Positions 7,881-16,962 of a stretch of DNA of 64,000 nt are shown here, piece after piece (the stretch's first letter is position 1; each line of letters begins with the position of its first letter). This DNA is from Nocardia nova (GTDB lineage: Bacteria; Actinomycetota; Actinomycetes; Mycobacteriales; Mycobacteriaceae): NCBI RefSeq assembly GCF_002933465.1, contig NZ_PSZE01000007.1:124001-188000 (forward strand). The letters run 5' to 3'. The position numbers were made by a program, and so were the translations under genes. Below the pieces are notes generated by a model that saw nothing but the letters and a program-made list of their open reading frames with translations, made no database searches and was not told the origin of the DNA.

Positions 7881-9266
7881 ATGAACCACAGCTACGCCGA
7901 CGAGCCACATTCGCACCGTCGATCCGCCGGCGCTACCAACGACGGTCGCGAACTGCGCGGCCGATCACGCTGGGCGCGAACAGCATTCGTCTTCGCCGGC
8001 GCGGTCGTCGTGGTGCCGGTCGTATTCGCCGGCGTGCTGGGCACACTCGCGCTGCTGAGCATCGGTGCGGGCGGGGCGGTGGTGACGGTGGCCGCGCTGT
8101 ACTGGTTCGTGAGCGACCGTGGGGCCATCCGCTGGATGTCGGCGATCGTGGCGGTGGCGGCGCCGATCGTGGTTCTCGTGATGTTCGTACGCGCCGGCCT
8201 GCTGTGGGTCGTCCTGGTGACAGGTGCGCTGGCCTTGGCATCCATGTTCTGTGCTCGCGCCGCGCTGCGGCCACGCGACTCCCACACGACGGCGATCGAA
8301 TACTCCGCACCGCCACCGCGACGACCGTTCCTGATCATGAATCCCCGCTCCGGTGGAGGGAAAGTCGCGAGGTTCGACCTGCGGCGCCGGGCCGAAGAGC
8401 TCGGTGCAGAGGTTGTGCTGATGGAGGGCCGCGTCGATGTCGCCGCCCTGGCTCGGGAGGCCGTCGAACGAGGTGCGGACCTGCTGGGCGTCGCGGGCGG
8501 CGACGGAACCCAAGCCCTCGTGGCCGGTGTCGCCGCAGCGCACCACCTGCCGTTCCTCGTGCTCAGCGCGGGCACGCGCAATCATTTCGCGCTGGACCTC
8601 GGCCTAGACCGCACCGATCCGGCGACCGGACTCGACGCCTTGCGCGACGGCGTGGAGATGCGCGTCGACCTGGGCCGGATCAACGGCCGGCCGTTCGTCA
8701 ACAACGCCTCGTTCGGTGTCTACGCCGAGATCGTGCGCAGCCCCGCCTATCGCGACGACAAGACCGCGACTGTCCTGCGCCTGCTCCCCGATCTGCTCGC
8801 CGGCCACAGCGGGACCCCGCTGGTGGCGCGGATCGGTGCCCTCACCGTCGCCGGCCCGCAAGCGGTGCTGGTGAGCAACAATCCCTACGGGACCAGCGAT
8901 CTCGCCGGGCTGAGCCGCCGTGACCGGCTCGACCGGGGCGTGCTCGGGGCGGTCACGGTCTCGGTCTCCGATACCCGTGCGGCAGTGGGGCTGATCCGTC
9001 GCACACACAGTCGCGGGCTGACCCAGCAAACCGCGTCCGAAGTCGTCGTCGAGGCCGGGAGCTCACCGATCCCTGTCGGCGTCGACGGAGAATCGCTGCT
9101 GCTCGACACACCGGTGCGCTGTGTCGTGGAACCGGGCGCCCTGCGCGTGCGCGTTCCGCGCAATCGCCCCGAAACCCGCCCCGTAGCAGCCGCCCTGGAC
9201 TGGCTGCGCCTGCGCGATCTGGCGCTCGGTCGCGCGCGCACCTCATCCGCTACGGGAACAGTTTGA
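7881..9266 (+). CDS. membrane-anchored diacylglycerol kinase catalytic-domain protein
   Basis: A 461-residue protein. Three or four hydrophobic segments (about residues 34-60, 64-76, 84-105 and 110-125) precede a lipid-kinase domain from about residue 147. This shows NPRSGGGK, the nucleotide-binding GGDGTQ and the GTRNHFA loop of the DAGK/LCB5 family. It likely phosphorylates a lipid such as diacylglycerol at the membrane; the substrate is not shown by sequence. GGAGG lies 8 bases before the ATG. Its 3' end overlaps the 3' end of convergent rip by 17 bases. Confidence 0.85.
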   Translation: MNHSYADEPHSHRRSAGATNDGRELRGRSRWARTAFVFAGAVVVVPVVFAGVLGTLALLSIGAGGAVVTVAALYWFVSDRGAIRWMSAIVAVAAPIVVLVMFVRAGLLWVVLVTGALALASMFCARAALRPRDSHTTAIEYSAPPPRRPFLIMNPRSGGGKVARFDLRRRAEELGAEVVLMEGRVDVAALAREAVERGADLLGVAGGDGTQALVAGVAAAHHLPFLVLSAGTRNHFALDLGLDRTDPATGLDALRDGVEMRVDLGRINGRPFVNNASFGVYAEIVRSPAYRDDKTATVLRLLPDLLAGHSGTPLVARIGALTVAGPQAVLVSNNPYGTSDLAGLSRRDRLDRGVLGAVTVSVSDTRAAVGLIRRTHSRGLTQQTASEVVVEAGSSPIPVGVDGESLLLDTPVRCVVEPGALRVRVPRNRPETRPVAAALDWLRLRDLALGRARTSSATGTV

Positions 9267-10473
9267 TCGGGTTCACGATGTCGGCGACCAGGGTGAGGAT
9301 CATGTACGCCCCGCCGATCACCACCACCACGTAGGTGGCGGGCAGCAGTTTCATGTAGTCGACCGGAGCGCCGTTGGGCAGACCCTTGCGGTTGCGCCAC
9401 AGGTTGCGCAGCTTCTCGAAGATCACCACCGCGATATGGCCGCCGTCCAGCGGTAGCAGGGGTAGCAGGTTGAACGCGCCGAGGAAGAAATTCAGACTGG
9501 CCAGCACCAGCACGAACATGTTCCAGTATCCGTGTTCGGCCGTCTCGCCGCCGATCTTGCTGGCGCCGTAGACGCTCACCGGTGTGTCGGCGTCACGCTG
9601 GCCGCCGGTCACGGCGTGCCAGAGACTGACCACTTTGCCCGGCATCTGCGCGAGCGAGGCGAAGGTACGGCCGAACATATCGCCGGTGAAGGCCGCTGAC
9701 GCCGGAACCGCCGCGATCAGGTTGTACTTCACCGGGCTGTACACATCCTGTGCCACACCGACTTTGCTCACGTACACCGGCGTGGTGACACGCTCGGAAC
9801 TGTCGGTGGACTTCAGCGGATAGGTCGCCACGCGCTCCGGGGTCACCGGAATTTGCAGGGTCTGGTCGTCGCGTTTCACCGTGTAGACGACCGGACCGTT
9901 GGCGTTCTCGGTGATCGAGCGAAAGTCGTTCCAGGTCTTCACGGGCTTACCGTCGATCGCCGTCACCAGGTCGCCGCGCTTCAGACCGGCGCGTTCGGCC
10001 GGGCCGGGACCAGTGCACTTCTGCATCGACCCGTCGGGGTTCTGCGCGGGCACGCAGCCGGCCGGATAGATCTGGGTGGCGGGCGGCGAATCCAGCCGCG
10101 GCAGCCCCCAGGCCACCGCGAGCACCATGATCAGCAGGAAGCCCAGGATGAAGTTCATCGCGATGCCGCCGAACATCACCACCAGCCGCTTCCAGGTGGC
10201 CTGCCGGTACATCGCGCGATGCAGATCCTCGGGTGGGACCTCGTCCAGCGCGGTCATACCCGCGATATCGCAGAAACCGCCCAGCGGCAGCGCCTTGAGG
10301 CCGTATTCGGTCTCACCGCGGCGGAATGAGAACACCTTCGGCCCGAAGCCGACGAAGTAGCGGCGCACCTGCATGCCGGTGGCCTGCGCCGCCCACATGT
10401 GGCCACATTCGTGTAGCGCCACCGATACCGTGATGCCGAGGGCGAACAGCACGAATCCGATCGCGAAGCCCAT
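9250..10473 (-). CDS. rip: site-2 intramembrane metalloprotease (RIP, M50)
   Basis: A 407-residue membrane zinc protease that cleaves anti-sigma factors and other substrates within the membrane, orthologous by position and sequence to M. tuberculosis Rip1 (Rv2869c). The zinc motif HECGH is at residues 21-25 in the first transmembrane helix; the third ligand is in LLPLLPLDGGH near residue 350. A PDZ domain occupies about residues 130-225, with GLKRGDLVTAIDGKPV. It starts 21 bases after dxr, so the two are probably cotranscribed. Confidence 0.94.
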   Translation of the reverse strand: MGFAIGFVLFALGITVSVALHECGHMWAAQATGMQVRRYFVGFGPKVFSFRRGETEYGLKALPLGGFCDIAGMTALDEVPPEDLHRAMYRQATWKRLVVMFGGIAMNFILGFLLIMVLAVAWGLPRLDSPPATQIYPAGCVPAQNPDGSMQKCTGPGPAERAGLKRGDLVTAIDGKPVKTWNDFRSITENANGPVVYTVKRDDQTLQIPVTPERVATYPLKSTDSSERVTTPVYVSKVGVAQDVYSPVKYNLIAAVPASAAFTGDMFGRTFASLAQMPGKVVSLWHAVTGGQRDADTPVSVYGASKIGGETAEHGYWNMFVLVLASLNFFLGAFNLLPLLPLDGGHIAVVIFEKLRNLWRNRKGLPNGAPVDYMKLLPATYVVVVIGGAYMILTLVADIVNPIKLFP

Positions 10474-10494
10474 GCGGTATGGAACCCTCCTGAA

Positions 10495-11649
10495 TCAGTT
10501 GCTCACGAGCGTGCGCGCACGCTGTCGCGCCCACGCATCCGCCGCGAGCACCTCGTCCAAGGTACTGGGTTCTGCGGCCCAGCGGTCGGCCGACTCGACC
10601 ACCCGCGCGACCGTGCGCACGATATCCGGGAATCGCAGCCCACCGTCGAGGAATGCCTGCACCGCGATCTCGTTGGCGGCGTTGTACACCGCGGTGACGC
10701 TGCCGCCGGCCTTGCCCGCCGCGCGAGCCAGTTCGACCGCGGGGAAGATCTCGTTGTCGACCGGCTCGAATTCCCAGGTGAACGCGGTGCCGAAGTCGAT
10801 CGGGGCGAGGGCGCCCGGGACTCGCTCGGGCCAGCCCAGGGCCAGCGCGATCGGCAGCTTCATATCGGGCGGGCTGGCCTGTGCGAGCGTGGAGCCGTCG
10901 GCGAAGGTCGCCATCGAATGCACGATCGACTGCGGATGCACCGTGACGTCGATCTTGTCGTAGTCGATGCCGAACAGCATGTGCGCCTCGATCAGTTCGA
11001 GGCCCTTGTTCACCAGCGTGGCCGAATTGAGGGTGTTCATCAAACCCATCGACCAGGTGGGATGAGCCTTGGCCTCGTCGGGGCCCACCGATTCCAGCAT
11101 CTCGGCGGTCCAGCCCCGGAACGGGCCGCCGGAGGCGGTGAGCACCAGCCGCGCGACCTCGTCCGCGCGCCCACCGCGCAGGCACTGTGCCATCGCGGAG
11201 TGCTCGGAGTCGACCGGGACGATCTGCCCGGGAGTGGCGGCCCGGGTCACCAGGCTGCCGCCCGCCACCAGTGATTCCTTGTTGGCCAGGGCCAGGCGCC
11301 GCCCCGATTCCAGAGTCGCGAGCGTCGGCCGCAGCCCCAGCGCGCCGACCAGGGCGTTGAGCACCACATCGGCGTCGGTGCGACGCACGAGTTCGGTCAC
11401 CGCGTCCGGACCGGCCAGGGCCACACCAAGTTTCGCGGCCGCGGCCGGATCGGCGACGGCCACGTTGTCGGTACCGGTGGCGCGGATCTGCTCGGCCAGC
11501 AGGTCGGTATTGCCGCCGCGCGCGGCCAGTCCGACCACCTGGAATCGGTCCGGATTGGCGGCGACGACCTCCAACGCCTGGGTGCCGATGGAGCCGGTGC
11601 TGCCCAGCAGCAGAACTTTCACGATGTCGGACACGCACTCATTGTCCAC
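10495..11649 (-). CDS. dxr: 1-deoxy-D-xylulose 5-phosphate reductoisomerase
   Basis: A 384-residue cytoplasmic enzyme converting DXP to methylerythritol 4-phosphate with NADPH, the committed step of the MEP pathway. The Rossmann motif GSTGSIG is at residues 16-22; the metal-binding and substrate region reads [12 protein letters not shown], followed by TASGGPFRG. The ORF opens at GTG 11649; GTG codons at residues 6 and 10 are alternatives that would still keep the nucleotide-binding fold. It heads the dxr-rip pair. Confidence 0.94.
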   Translation of the reverse strand: MDNECVSDIVKVLLLGSTGSIGTQALEVVAANPDRFQVVGLAARGGNTDLLAEQIRATGTDNVAVADPAAAAKLGVALAGPDAVTELVRRTDADVVLNALVGALGLRPTLATLESGRRLALANKESLVAGGSLVTRAATPGQIVPVDSEHSAMAQCLRGGRADEVARLVLTASGGPFRGWTAEMLESVGPDEAKAHPTWSMGLMNTLNSATLVNKGLELIEAHMLFGIDYDKIDVTVHPQSIVHSMATFADGSTLAQASPPDMKLPIALALGWPERVPGALAPIDFGTAFTWEFEPVDNEIFPAVELARAAGKAGGSVTAVYNAANEIAVQAFLDGGLRFPDIVRTVARVVESADRWAAEPSTLDEVLAADAWARQRARTLVSN

Positions 11650-11781
11650 GGTGAATCGCCGCAGACGTCACCCCGCTGGCTACGACGCCCGGTCGTATGC
11701 AAACATATTCTCGACAGTCACCTTCACGACCTGCGGACCTCGCGGTGCACTCCGCGCACCCGAACCGCAGCGAACACGGAA

Positions 11782-12081
11782 ATGATGGGAGCGAACGTGG
11801 CCGCCACGGAACTGGAACCCGCCAAGAGCGCCGGCGTCGTCACCAAGGTCGATCCCGCCGAGGTTCCCTCCGCCGCCTGGGGCTGGAGTGGTGAATCGCG
11901 GCGCGCCTTCCGTATCGCCGGATGGGTCGTCGTCCTGCTCCTGCTGGCCATGCTGTTCGAGAATCAGCAGGGCCACACCTCGGGCACCGGCTACACCGGG
12001 TACATCTTCCTGATCGGTTTCGCCGTCGCGCTGGCGGCCGTGCTGATCCGCGATTCGATCATCCGGCGCAAGCCGCGCTGA
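11782..12081 (+). CDS. DUF2631 membrane protein (Rv2876-like)
   Basis: A small protein of 94-99 residues with a soluble N-terminus and two transmembrane helices (VVVLLLLAMLF and IFLIGFAVALAAVLI) ending in RRKPR. DUF2631 proteins are confined to actinobacteria and have no known function. Two ATG codons (11782, 11785) and GTG 11797 are possible; the GTG has GGGAG at a good spacing and is the likeliest start. It is transcribed divergently from dxr and ends before a strong hairpin. Confidence 0.8.
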   Translation: MMGANVAATELEPAKSAGVVTKVDPAEVPSAAWGWSGESRRAFRIAGWVVVLLLLAMLFENQQGHTSGTGYTGYIFLIGFAVALAAVLIRDSIIRRKPR

Positions 12082-12109
12082 ATCATCGTCGCGCAGTCCA
12101 TCGTTCGAC

Positions 12110-12138
12110 CGGCCGCTGAGGTGCTACCTCAGCGGCCG
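12110..12138. terminator. bidirectional 12-bp hairpin between convergent genes
   Basis: CGGCCGCTGAGG (12110-12121), a five-base loop, and CCTCAGCGGCCG (12127-12138) form a perfect stem. It separates DUF2631 from the convergent LysR-like gene and overlaps the last codons of the latter. Confidence 0.75.
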
Positions 12139-12863
12139 CGTCGTTTCCGCGGGCCGCCGGCCTTACCCGCCCGTCCCGGCTTCGCCGCGCTACCCCGGCG
12201 CGCGGCCGGTTTCGCACCACCGTCGCCCCGGTCCCTACCGCGCTGTGCCGCAACGCCTTCGGCGCGCGCACCGGAATCCTGCCGGCCGCGCCGATCGCGT
12301 TCGCCGGCGGTCCGGGAACTGCGTGCCGTGCGGCCACGCACGACGCCGATGAATTCCTCGGCGAGTTCGACCGCGTCCTCGGTCGGCCACGACAGCGCGA
12401 TCTGCGTCGGATCGACATCGGTGAGCGGACGATAGATCAGGTCGCGGCGGTGATGCAGCCGTGCCAGCGATTGCGGCACCACCGCCGCCCCGCCGACCGC
12501 GGCCACCAATTCGACGGTATCGCCCACGGCGTCCAGATCGGTCGCGTCCTGCATCCGCTCGTCTTCCAGATCGGCCAGGCTCACCTCGTCGAACAGCCCG
12601 ATCGGATGATCCTTCTGCACCACCGCCACGGCGACCTCGTGGTAGAGCGGAATCGCGTGCAGCCCGTCGCGATCGATCGGCAACCGGACGAAGCACATGT
12701 CGACCCGCCCCTGTACCAGGGCGTCGCGCTGCCGCGCCTGCGGCACGGCGAGCAACTCGAGCGGGACATCGGGGAACCGTTCGGCCCACACCCGCGCCCA
12801 CTTGGCTACGGTGACGCCCGGGACGTAGCCGATGCGCAGCGCGGCGGGAGCAGACTCGGTCAT
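12129..12863 (-). CDS. LysR-type substrate-binding domain protein lacking the HTH
   Basis: A 244-residue protein starting at ATG 12863 with MTESAPAALRIGYVPGVTVA. This is directly the first strand of a LysR effector-binding domain (periplasmic-binding-protein fold), so the usual N-terminal winged helix-turn-helix of about 60 residues is absent. The open frame upstream (to 13160) shows no HTH. After about residue 180 comes a tail rich in Arg, Gly and Ala that could bind nucleic acid non-specifically. It may be a ligand sensor or a truncated regulator. Confidence 0.75.
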   Translation of the reverse strand: MTESAPAALRIGYVPGVTVAKWARVWAERFPDVPLELLAVPQARQRDALVQGRVDMCFVRLPIDRDGLHAIPLYHEVAVAVVQKDHPIGLFDEVSLADLEDERMQDATDLDAVGDTVELVAAVGGAAVVPQSLARLHHRRDLIYRPLTDVDPTQIALSWPTEDAVELAEEFIGVVRGRTARSSRTAGERDRRGRQDSGARAEGVAAQRGRDRGDGGAKPAARRGSAAKPGRAGKAGGPRKRRGR

Positions 12864-12996
12864 GCGGCCAGCGTATGGCACCGAGCGGTCCGGTCCGGCA
12901 TCCACCGCGAACCACGGCGGCCTGATACACGATCGAGGTGACGCGGAGTTCGACGGCAGTGGTCGAAACCGTGCCCACCGGGCGAACACGGTAGAA

Positions 12997-13704
12997 ATGA
13001 TCGCAGTACGTTTCCCATCCTCCCCGGCGTTCCGGGCAGACCAGATCGGATATGCGTTGACGACCCCCTCCCCGGCCCCGATGGCATCCGGCGGCCCCGG
13101 ATTCGATCGGCCGCTGTTCACCGCCATCACCGATTTCGCCGACCACACCCGGTGGCTCAACGACGCGATGCTGTGGTGGACCGATGCCGGTTTGGCGGTG
13201 TTCGCGGTGCTGATGGTGATCGGGTGGTGGCAGGCCCGCCGCCGCGACGACCGGTCGATGGCGCTGGCGCTGCTGGCTCCGGTCAGTGTGGTGGTCGCCT
13301 ATCTGGTCGCCGAGGTGGTGAAGGTGATCGTCGCCGAACCGCGCCCGTGCCGGGGCGTGCCGACCGCCTACATCATCGAGACCTGTCCGGTACCGAGCGA
13401 CTACTCGTTTCCCAGCGGTCACACCACAACCGCCGCCGCGACCGTCGCGGCGCTGTTTCTTCTGAATCGGCGGCTGGGCTGGATCACGGCCGTATTCGCG
13501 GTCGTCCTGGCCTTCAGCCGGATCTACGTCGGCGGTCATTACCCGCACGACGTCGTGGCGTCGGCGATCCTGGCCATTCCGGTCGCCGCTGCCGTCAGTC
13601 TGCTGCTGGCCCGCCCCGCCACGGCGGTAGTGACGCGCATGCGGTCCTCCGCACTGGCGCCGCTGGTCGCCGACACCTCGACGACACCGGCATCCCGGGT
13701 GTGA
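12997..13704 (+). CDS. PAP2-family membrane phosphatase
   Basis: A roughly 235-residue membrane protein with all three lipid phosphatase motifs: K-VIVAEPRP (KX6RP), FPSGHTT (PSGH) and SRIYVGGHYPHD (SRX5HX3D). It probably removes phosphate from a lipid such as phosphatidate or undecaprenyl diphosphate. The start is uncertain: ATG 12997 is weakly supported; ATG 13081 or TTG 13057 would still precede the first helix. It is divergent from the LysR-like gene. Confidence 0.85.
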   Translation: MIAVRFPSSPAFRADQIGYALTTPSPAPMASGGPGFDRPLFTAITDFADHTRWLNDAMLWWTDAGLAVFAVLMVIGWWQARRRDDRSMALALLAPVSVVVAYLVAEVVKVIVAEPRPCRGVPTAYIIETCPVPSDYSFPSGHTTTAAATVAALFLLNRRLGWITAVFAVVLAFSRIYVGGHYPHDVVASAILAIPVAAAVSLLLARPATAVVTRMRSSALAPLVADTSTTPASRV

Positions 13705-13768
13705 GCATCGCGAAGGAAGTTCTCGGTGAGGCCGCGCACAGCCCCGGTAACCGTCGGACGTCATTCGC

Positions 13769-13895
13769 TATTCTGTCCGACGTGGCGGTGGGGCTCGCCA
13801 CTTCGGCGCAGCGGCCGGAGCAACCGTGATCGGACGATCGCCAACAGTCCCTACTCGAGGTACCACCATGTTCGTGTTCGAGTAGGAGTCCGTCG
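13769..13895 (+). promoter_or_regulatory. structured leader of the crcB pair; candidate fluoride riboswitch
   Basis: A TATTCT -10 hexamer (13769-13774) places the transcript start near 13781. The RNA would begin with GTGGCG (13782-13787), loop GTGGGGCT, then CGCCAC (13796-13801), like P1 of the crcB/fluoride motif. Loop bases GGGGCT (13790-13795) can pair with AGTCCC (13846-13851), as the pseudoknot does in that class. A second hairpin, CCTACTCGA (13850-13858) with TCGAGTAGG (13878-13886), buries the AGGAG ribosome site of crcB1. The conserved UGAUG and the GAUG adenine are not clearly present, so the class assignment is tentative. Confidence 0.4.
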
Positions 13896-14414
13896 TTGAC
13901 CGAGCTACGCCGTGAGGAGCCCCGGCCCGGTGAGTCCGCCGACCGGCCGGTCGATCCCGATGTCGATCTGCACGTCCCGTCGCAACGCCGCGAACTGCTG
14001 CGCGAACACGGCGCGGTGCTGGCGGTGATCGGGCTGGGTGGCGGATTGGGCGGTCTGTCCCGCTACGGCCTCAGCCAGCTCCTGCCGACTCGCCCCGGGC
14101 AGTTCCCGTGGGGCACCTTCACCGCGAATGTGCTCGGCTGCCTCGCGATCGGCGTGCTGATGGTGCTGATCACCGAGGTGTGGTCGGCGCATCGACTGGT
14201 GCGGCCGTTCCTCGGGGTCGGATTTCTGGGCGGGTTCACCACCTTCTCCACCTACGCTGTCGAAATCCGCAATCTGCTGCAACCCGGTTCGGCCGTGACA
14301 GCGTTCGTCTATCTGGCCGCGACCCTGCTGAGCGCGCTGCTCGCGGTGCTCGCCGGGGTGACGGTGGCGCGGATAACGCTGCTCCGCAAGGTGATTCGAG
14401 CGGAGGCGCGATGA
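13896..14414 (+). CDS. crcB1: fluoride ion channel CrcB/FluC, first subunit
   Basis: A 172-residue protein with a 35-residue soluble N-terminal extension and four transmembrane helices. Family features are GGLGGLSRYG, WGTFTANVLGC and GFLGGFTTFSTYAVE. Fluc channels export toxic fluoride as dual-topology dimers; many actinobacteria encode two paralogues forming a heterodimer. It starts at TTG 13896 with AGGAG 8 bases upstream and overlaps crcB2 by ATGA. Confidence 0.92.
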   Translation: MTELRREEPRPGESADRPVDPDVDLHVPSQRRELLREHGAVLAVIGLGGGLGGLSRYGLSQLLPTRPGQFPWGTFTANVLGCLAIGVLMVLITEVWSAHRLVRPFLGVGFLGGFTTFSTYAVEIRNLLQPGSAVTAFVYLAATLLSALLAVLAGVTVARITLLRKVIRAEAR

Positions 14415-14773
14415 CCGTAGTCCTGGTCTTCGTCGGTGCGGTGCTCGGCGCCCCGGCCCGCTACCTCACCGATCGGTTCGTACAGGCACGCCACGACAGT
14501 CTGTTTCCCTGGGGCACGCTGACCGTCAACATCGTCGGCTGCCTCATCCTGGGCGCGCTCACCGGCGGTGCGGCCGGCAGTCCGGTGCTGGCGTTCGCCG
14601 GCACCGGATTCTGCGGAGCGCTCACCACCTACAGCACCTTCGGCTACGAGACCATTCGGCTGCTCGAACAGCGCGCCGTGTTCTACGCCGCGATGAACGT
14701 GGTGATCAGCGTGATCGCCGGACTCGGCGCCGCACTGCTCGGCTATGCCGTGACGCACGCGCTGCTCGGCTGA
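14411..14773 (+). CDS. crcB2: fluoride ion channel CrcB/FluC, second subunit
   Basis: A 120-residue four-helix protein: APARYLTDRF in helix 1, WGTLTVNIVGC in helix 2, and GFCGALTTYSTFGYET around the fluoride-coordinating break in helix 3. It lacks the long N-terminus of crcB1. The ATG at 14411 overlaps the crcB1 stop, so the two are translationally coupled in equal dose, in keeping with a heterodimeric channel. It is convergent with the PucR gene. Confidence 0.92.
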   Translation: MTVVLVFVGAVLGAPARYLTDRFVQARHDSLFPWGTLTVNIVGCLILGALTGGAAGSPVLAFAGTGFCGALTTYSTFGYETIRLLEQRAVFYAAMNVVISVIAGLGAALLGYAVTHALLG

Positions 14774-14785
14774 GATGTCGCGTAC

Positions 14786-16003
14786 TCAACCGGCTCGTCC
14801 GTGCGGCTGGTCCCAGACCAGCGCCAGATACATCCGGGCCCGCTCGCGCGGCGAATCCAGGCGCTCTCCGAGCAGGTCGTGCAGCCGGTCCATGCGATAA
14901 CGCACGGTCTGCGGGTGGATGTGCAGATCGTCGGCGACCGCATGCCGGTCGCCCATGTTCCAGAGCCAGCTGCGCAGCGTTTCGACCAGCCGGTCGCGTT
15001 TACCGTCGGGCAGTTCCCGAAGTGGTCGCAGCACTTGGGCGCGCAGCGTTTCCAGCAGCCATTCGTCGCGATTGGCGATGATGGTGTCGAGTTCGTCCGC
15101 GACCACCACCGGCGACCCGGACAGCACGCCGGCCTTGCGCAACCGCAGCGCGGTGCGGGCGATCCGCATACCGGTCGGCAGCAGATCCAACGTGAGCGGA
15201 TGACCGATCACGGCGTCACAACCCCGCAGCGCGGCGATCAACCGGGTGATCCGCCCGCCCAGCATCGGACTGGGCACGATCGCCCCGACCGCGTCGTCGC
15301 GGCGGATCGGCAGGCAGTGACCGCCGAGATGTTCCACCACGCCGCGGGAGCGCGCATCGGCCGGATCGGCGAGCACCACCGCGACCTCGGGAGGCAGTTG
15401 CCAGCCCGCGCGTTCGGCGGCCAGCCGGATTCCGATGGTGTCGGAACGTCCGGAAAGCAACATTTCGGCCAATTCCTCGCGGTGCCGTTCCCGGGCCGCA
15501 CTGGATGCGGACTGTTCGAGCACATAACCGTGCGCGGAGGCCGCGGAGAATTCGTCGACGAAGGCGAAAACGGCCTCCGCCAGCACCGCGAGCACCTCCG
15601 GTCCGAGGTCGAGTTTCAGCGCTGTTTCCGCGACGTGATGCCAGGCCGCGCGGGCGCCGACCTGGTAGGCGCCGAGCAGATCGGACAGGTCCGCGCCGTC
15701 CTGCAATTGCTGGCGGCCCACCTGCTCGAAGACCAGCTGAGTCGGCGGCGGAACGCCCTCACCGGCGGAATCGCCTGTGCGCGGGCCGTGTTCGGCCAGG
15801 TCCAGGAGCCGATGGACGAACAACACCCCGACCTCGGCGACCTCGGGGCGGTGTTCGTCGAGATAGCGCGCGTAGTCGGGCCACTCGGCAGCGAGCAGAT
15901 CACGGACCTCGTCCAGGAGATCGGGCATCCTAGCGTCGAGCTCGCCCGAAAGCTGCTCCAATGCCTCCGGTGTTATCGGAATTTCATTATGGGAATCGCT
16001 CAT
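14786..16003 (-). CDS. PucR family transcriptional regulator
   Basis: A 405-residue protein. The N-terminal two thirds is an alpha-helical sensor region (RsbRD-like helices to about residue 150 followed by a GGDEF-like fold region). The C-terminal PucR HTH_30 shows the hallmark HAVADDLHIHPQTVRYRMDR. ATG 16003 has AGGA upstream; an in-frame ATG at 16060 is less likely. It is divergent from the hopanoid operon across about 104 bases, so it is a candidate regulator of that operon; this is inferred from position only. Confidence 0.88.
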   Translation of the reverse strand: MSDSHNEIPITPEALEQLSGELDARMPDLLDEVRDLLAAEWPDYARYLDEHRPEVAEVGVLFVHRLLDLAEHGPRTGDSAGEGVPPPTQLVFEQVGRQQLQDGADLSDLLGAYQVGARAAWHHVAETALKLDLGPEVLAVLAEAVFAFVDEFSAASAHGYVLEQSASSAARERHREELAEMLLSGRSDTIGIRLAAERAGWQLPPEVAVVLADPADARSRGVVEHLGGHCLPIRRDDAVGAIVPSPMLGGRITRLIAALRGCDAVIGHPLTLDLLPTGMRIARTALRLRKAGVLSGSPVVVADELDTIIANRDEWLLETLRAQVLRPLRELPDGKRDRLVETLRSWLWNMGDRHAVADDLHIHPQTVRYRMDRLHDLLGERLDSPRERARMYLALVWDQPHGRAG

Positions 16004-16107
16004 TCGAGTCCTTTCCGACTCGATTATCTTCCGGATACAAAAAACGCCAACCGGAATCACCTCGGCGGTTGAAGATTTGCGCCCTGTGTTGCGTTCACCA
16101 TCGAATC
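16004..16107. promoter_or_regulatory. divergent promoter region, PucR gene / hopanoid operon
   Basis: A 104-base intergenic stretch, AT-rich by local standards (TTATCTTCCGGATACAAAA on the plus strand), is the only place for the operon promoter. No clear operator repeat is visible. Confidence 0.45.
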
Positions 16108-16962
16108 ATGGACGCGGCGACAGCTCCGGCCCGCTGGCTGCGGGCCCGTGAAAAGGACGAGAACTTTCCCGTGGCGCTGCGGTGGTTGCCGCGCGAACCA
16201 CGCCGACACCTGCACGCGGTCTACGCAGCCACCAGGTTAATCGACCAGGTCGGCGACGAAGCCCCCGGCGATCGTGTGTCGCAACTGCTGACGCTGCGTG
16301 CCGACCTCGCCGGTCTCTACCAGGGTCGCACGCCCGACGATCCGGTGCTCCAGATGCTCGCCCCCACCGTGGCGGCGTGCGATCTGCCACAGGAGGCGTT
16401 CCAGGAACTGATCGAGGCGAATCTGCTCGATCAACGCGTCGGCCGCTACGCCACCTTCGAGGATCTGCTCGGCTACTGCCGGCTGTCGGCGAATCCGGTG
16501 GGCCGCCTGGTCCTGGCGGTCTTCGATCAGGCGACTCCGGACAGGCTGGCACTGTCGGATCGGGTGTGTTCGGCACTGCAGGTGCTCGAGCACTGCCAGG
16601 ACGTGGCCGAGGACCACGCGGCCGGACGCATCTACCTGCCGCAGGACGATCTGGCCGCGGCCGGGGTGGCGGAAGCGGCGCTGGCCACCGGCGGACCGGG
16701 CGATCCGGCGTGCCGGGCGGTGGTGCTGACCCAGGTCGAACGCTGCGAAGCGATGCTCGGCGAAGGAGCCCCGCTGGTCGCCCGGCTCACCGGATGGGCC
16801 CGGCTCGCGGTCGCGGGATATCTCGCGGGCGGATGCGCGACCGCGCGGGCGCTGCGCGTGGCCGAGGGCGACGTGTGGACCCAGCCGGTGCGGCCCCGCC
16901 ACGTCGACACCGTGGCCTCGATGGTCACGCTACTCGGCAAGGCCACGGTGGTGCCGCAGTGA
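16108..16962 (+). CDS. hpnC: squalene synthase HpnC
   Basis: A 284-residue trans-isoprenyl diphosphate synthase family protein. In the HpnCDE route HpnC converts presqualene diphosphate to hydroxysqualene. The second aspartate motif is [15 protein letters not shown]; the first is reduced to IDQVGDE, lacking one Asp of the usual DDxxD. It opens at ATG 16108 and overlaps hpnD by four bases (GTGA). It is the first gene of the hopanoid operon. Confidence 0.9.
   Translation: MDAATAPARWLRAREKDENFPVALRWLPREPRRHLHAVYAATRLIDQVGDEAPGDRVSQLLTLRADLAGLYQGRTPDDPVLQMLAPTVAACDLPQEAFQELIEANLLDQRVGRYATFEDLLGYCRLSANPVGRLVLAVFDQATPDRLALSDRVCSALQVLEHCQDVAEDHAAGRIYLPQDDLAAAGVAEAALATGGPGDPACRAVVLTQVERCEAMLGEGAPLVARLTGWARLAVAGYLAGGCATARALRVAEGDVWTQPVRPRHVDTVASMVTLLGKATVVPQ

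Noticed and set aside
7084..7908. Long minus-strand ORF across the SulP remnant
   Set aside because: Its translation is low-complexity and it lies antisense to the three-helix-bundle gene and to the SulP homology, which are on the plus strand.
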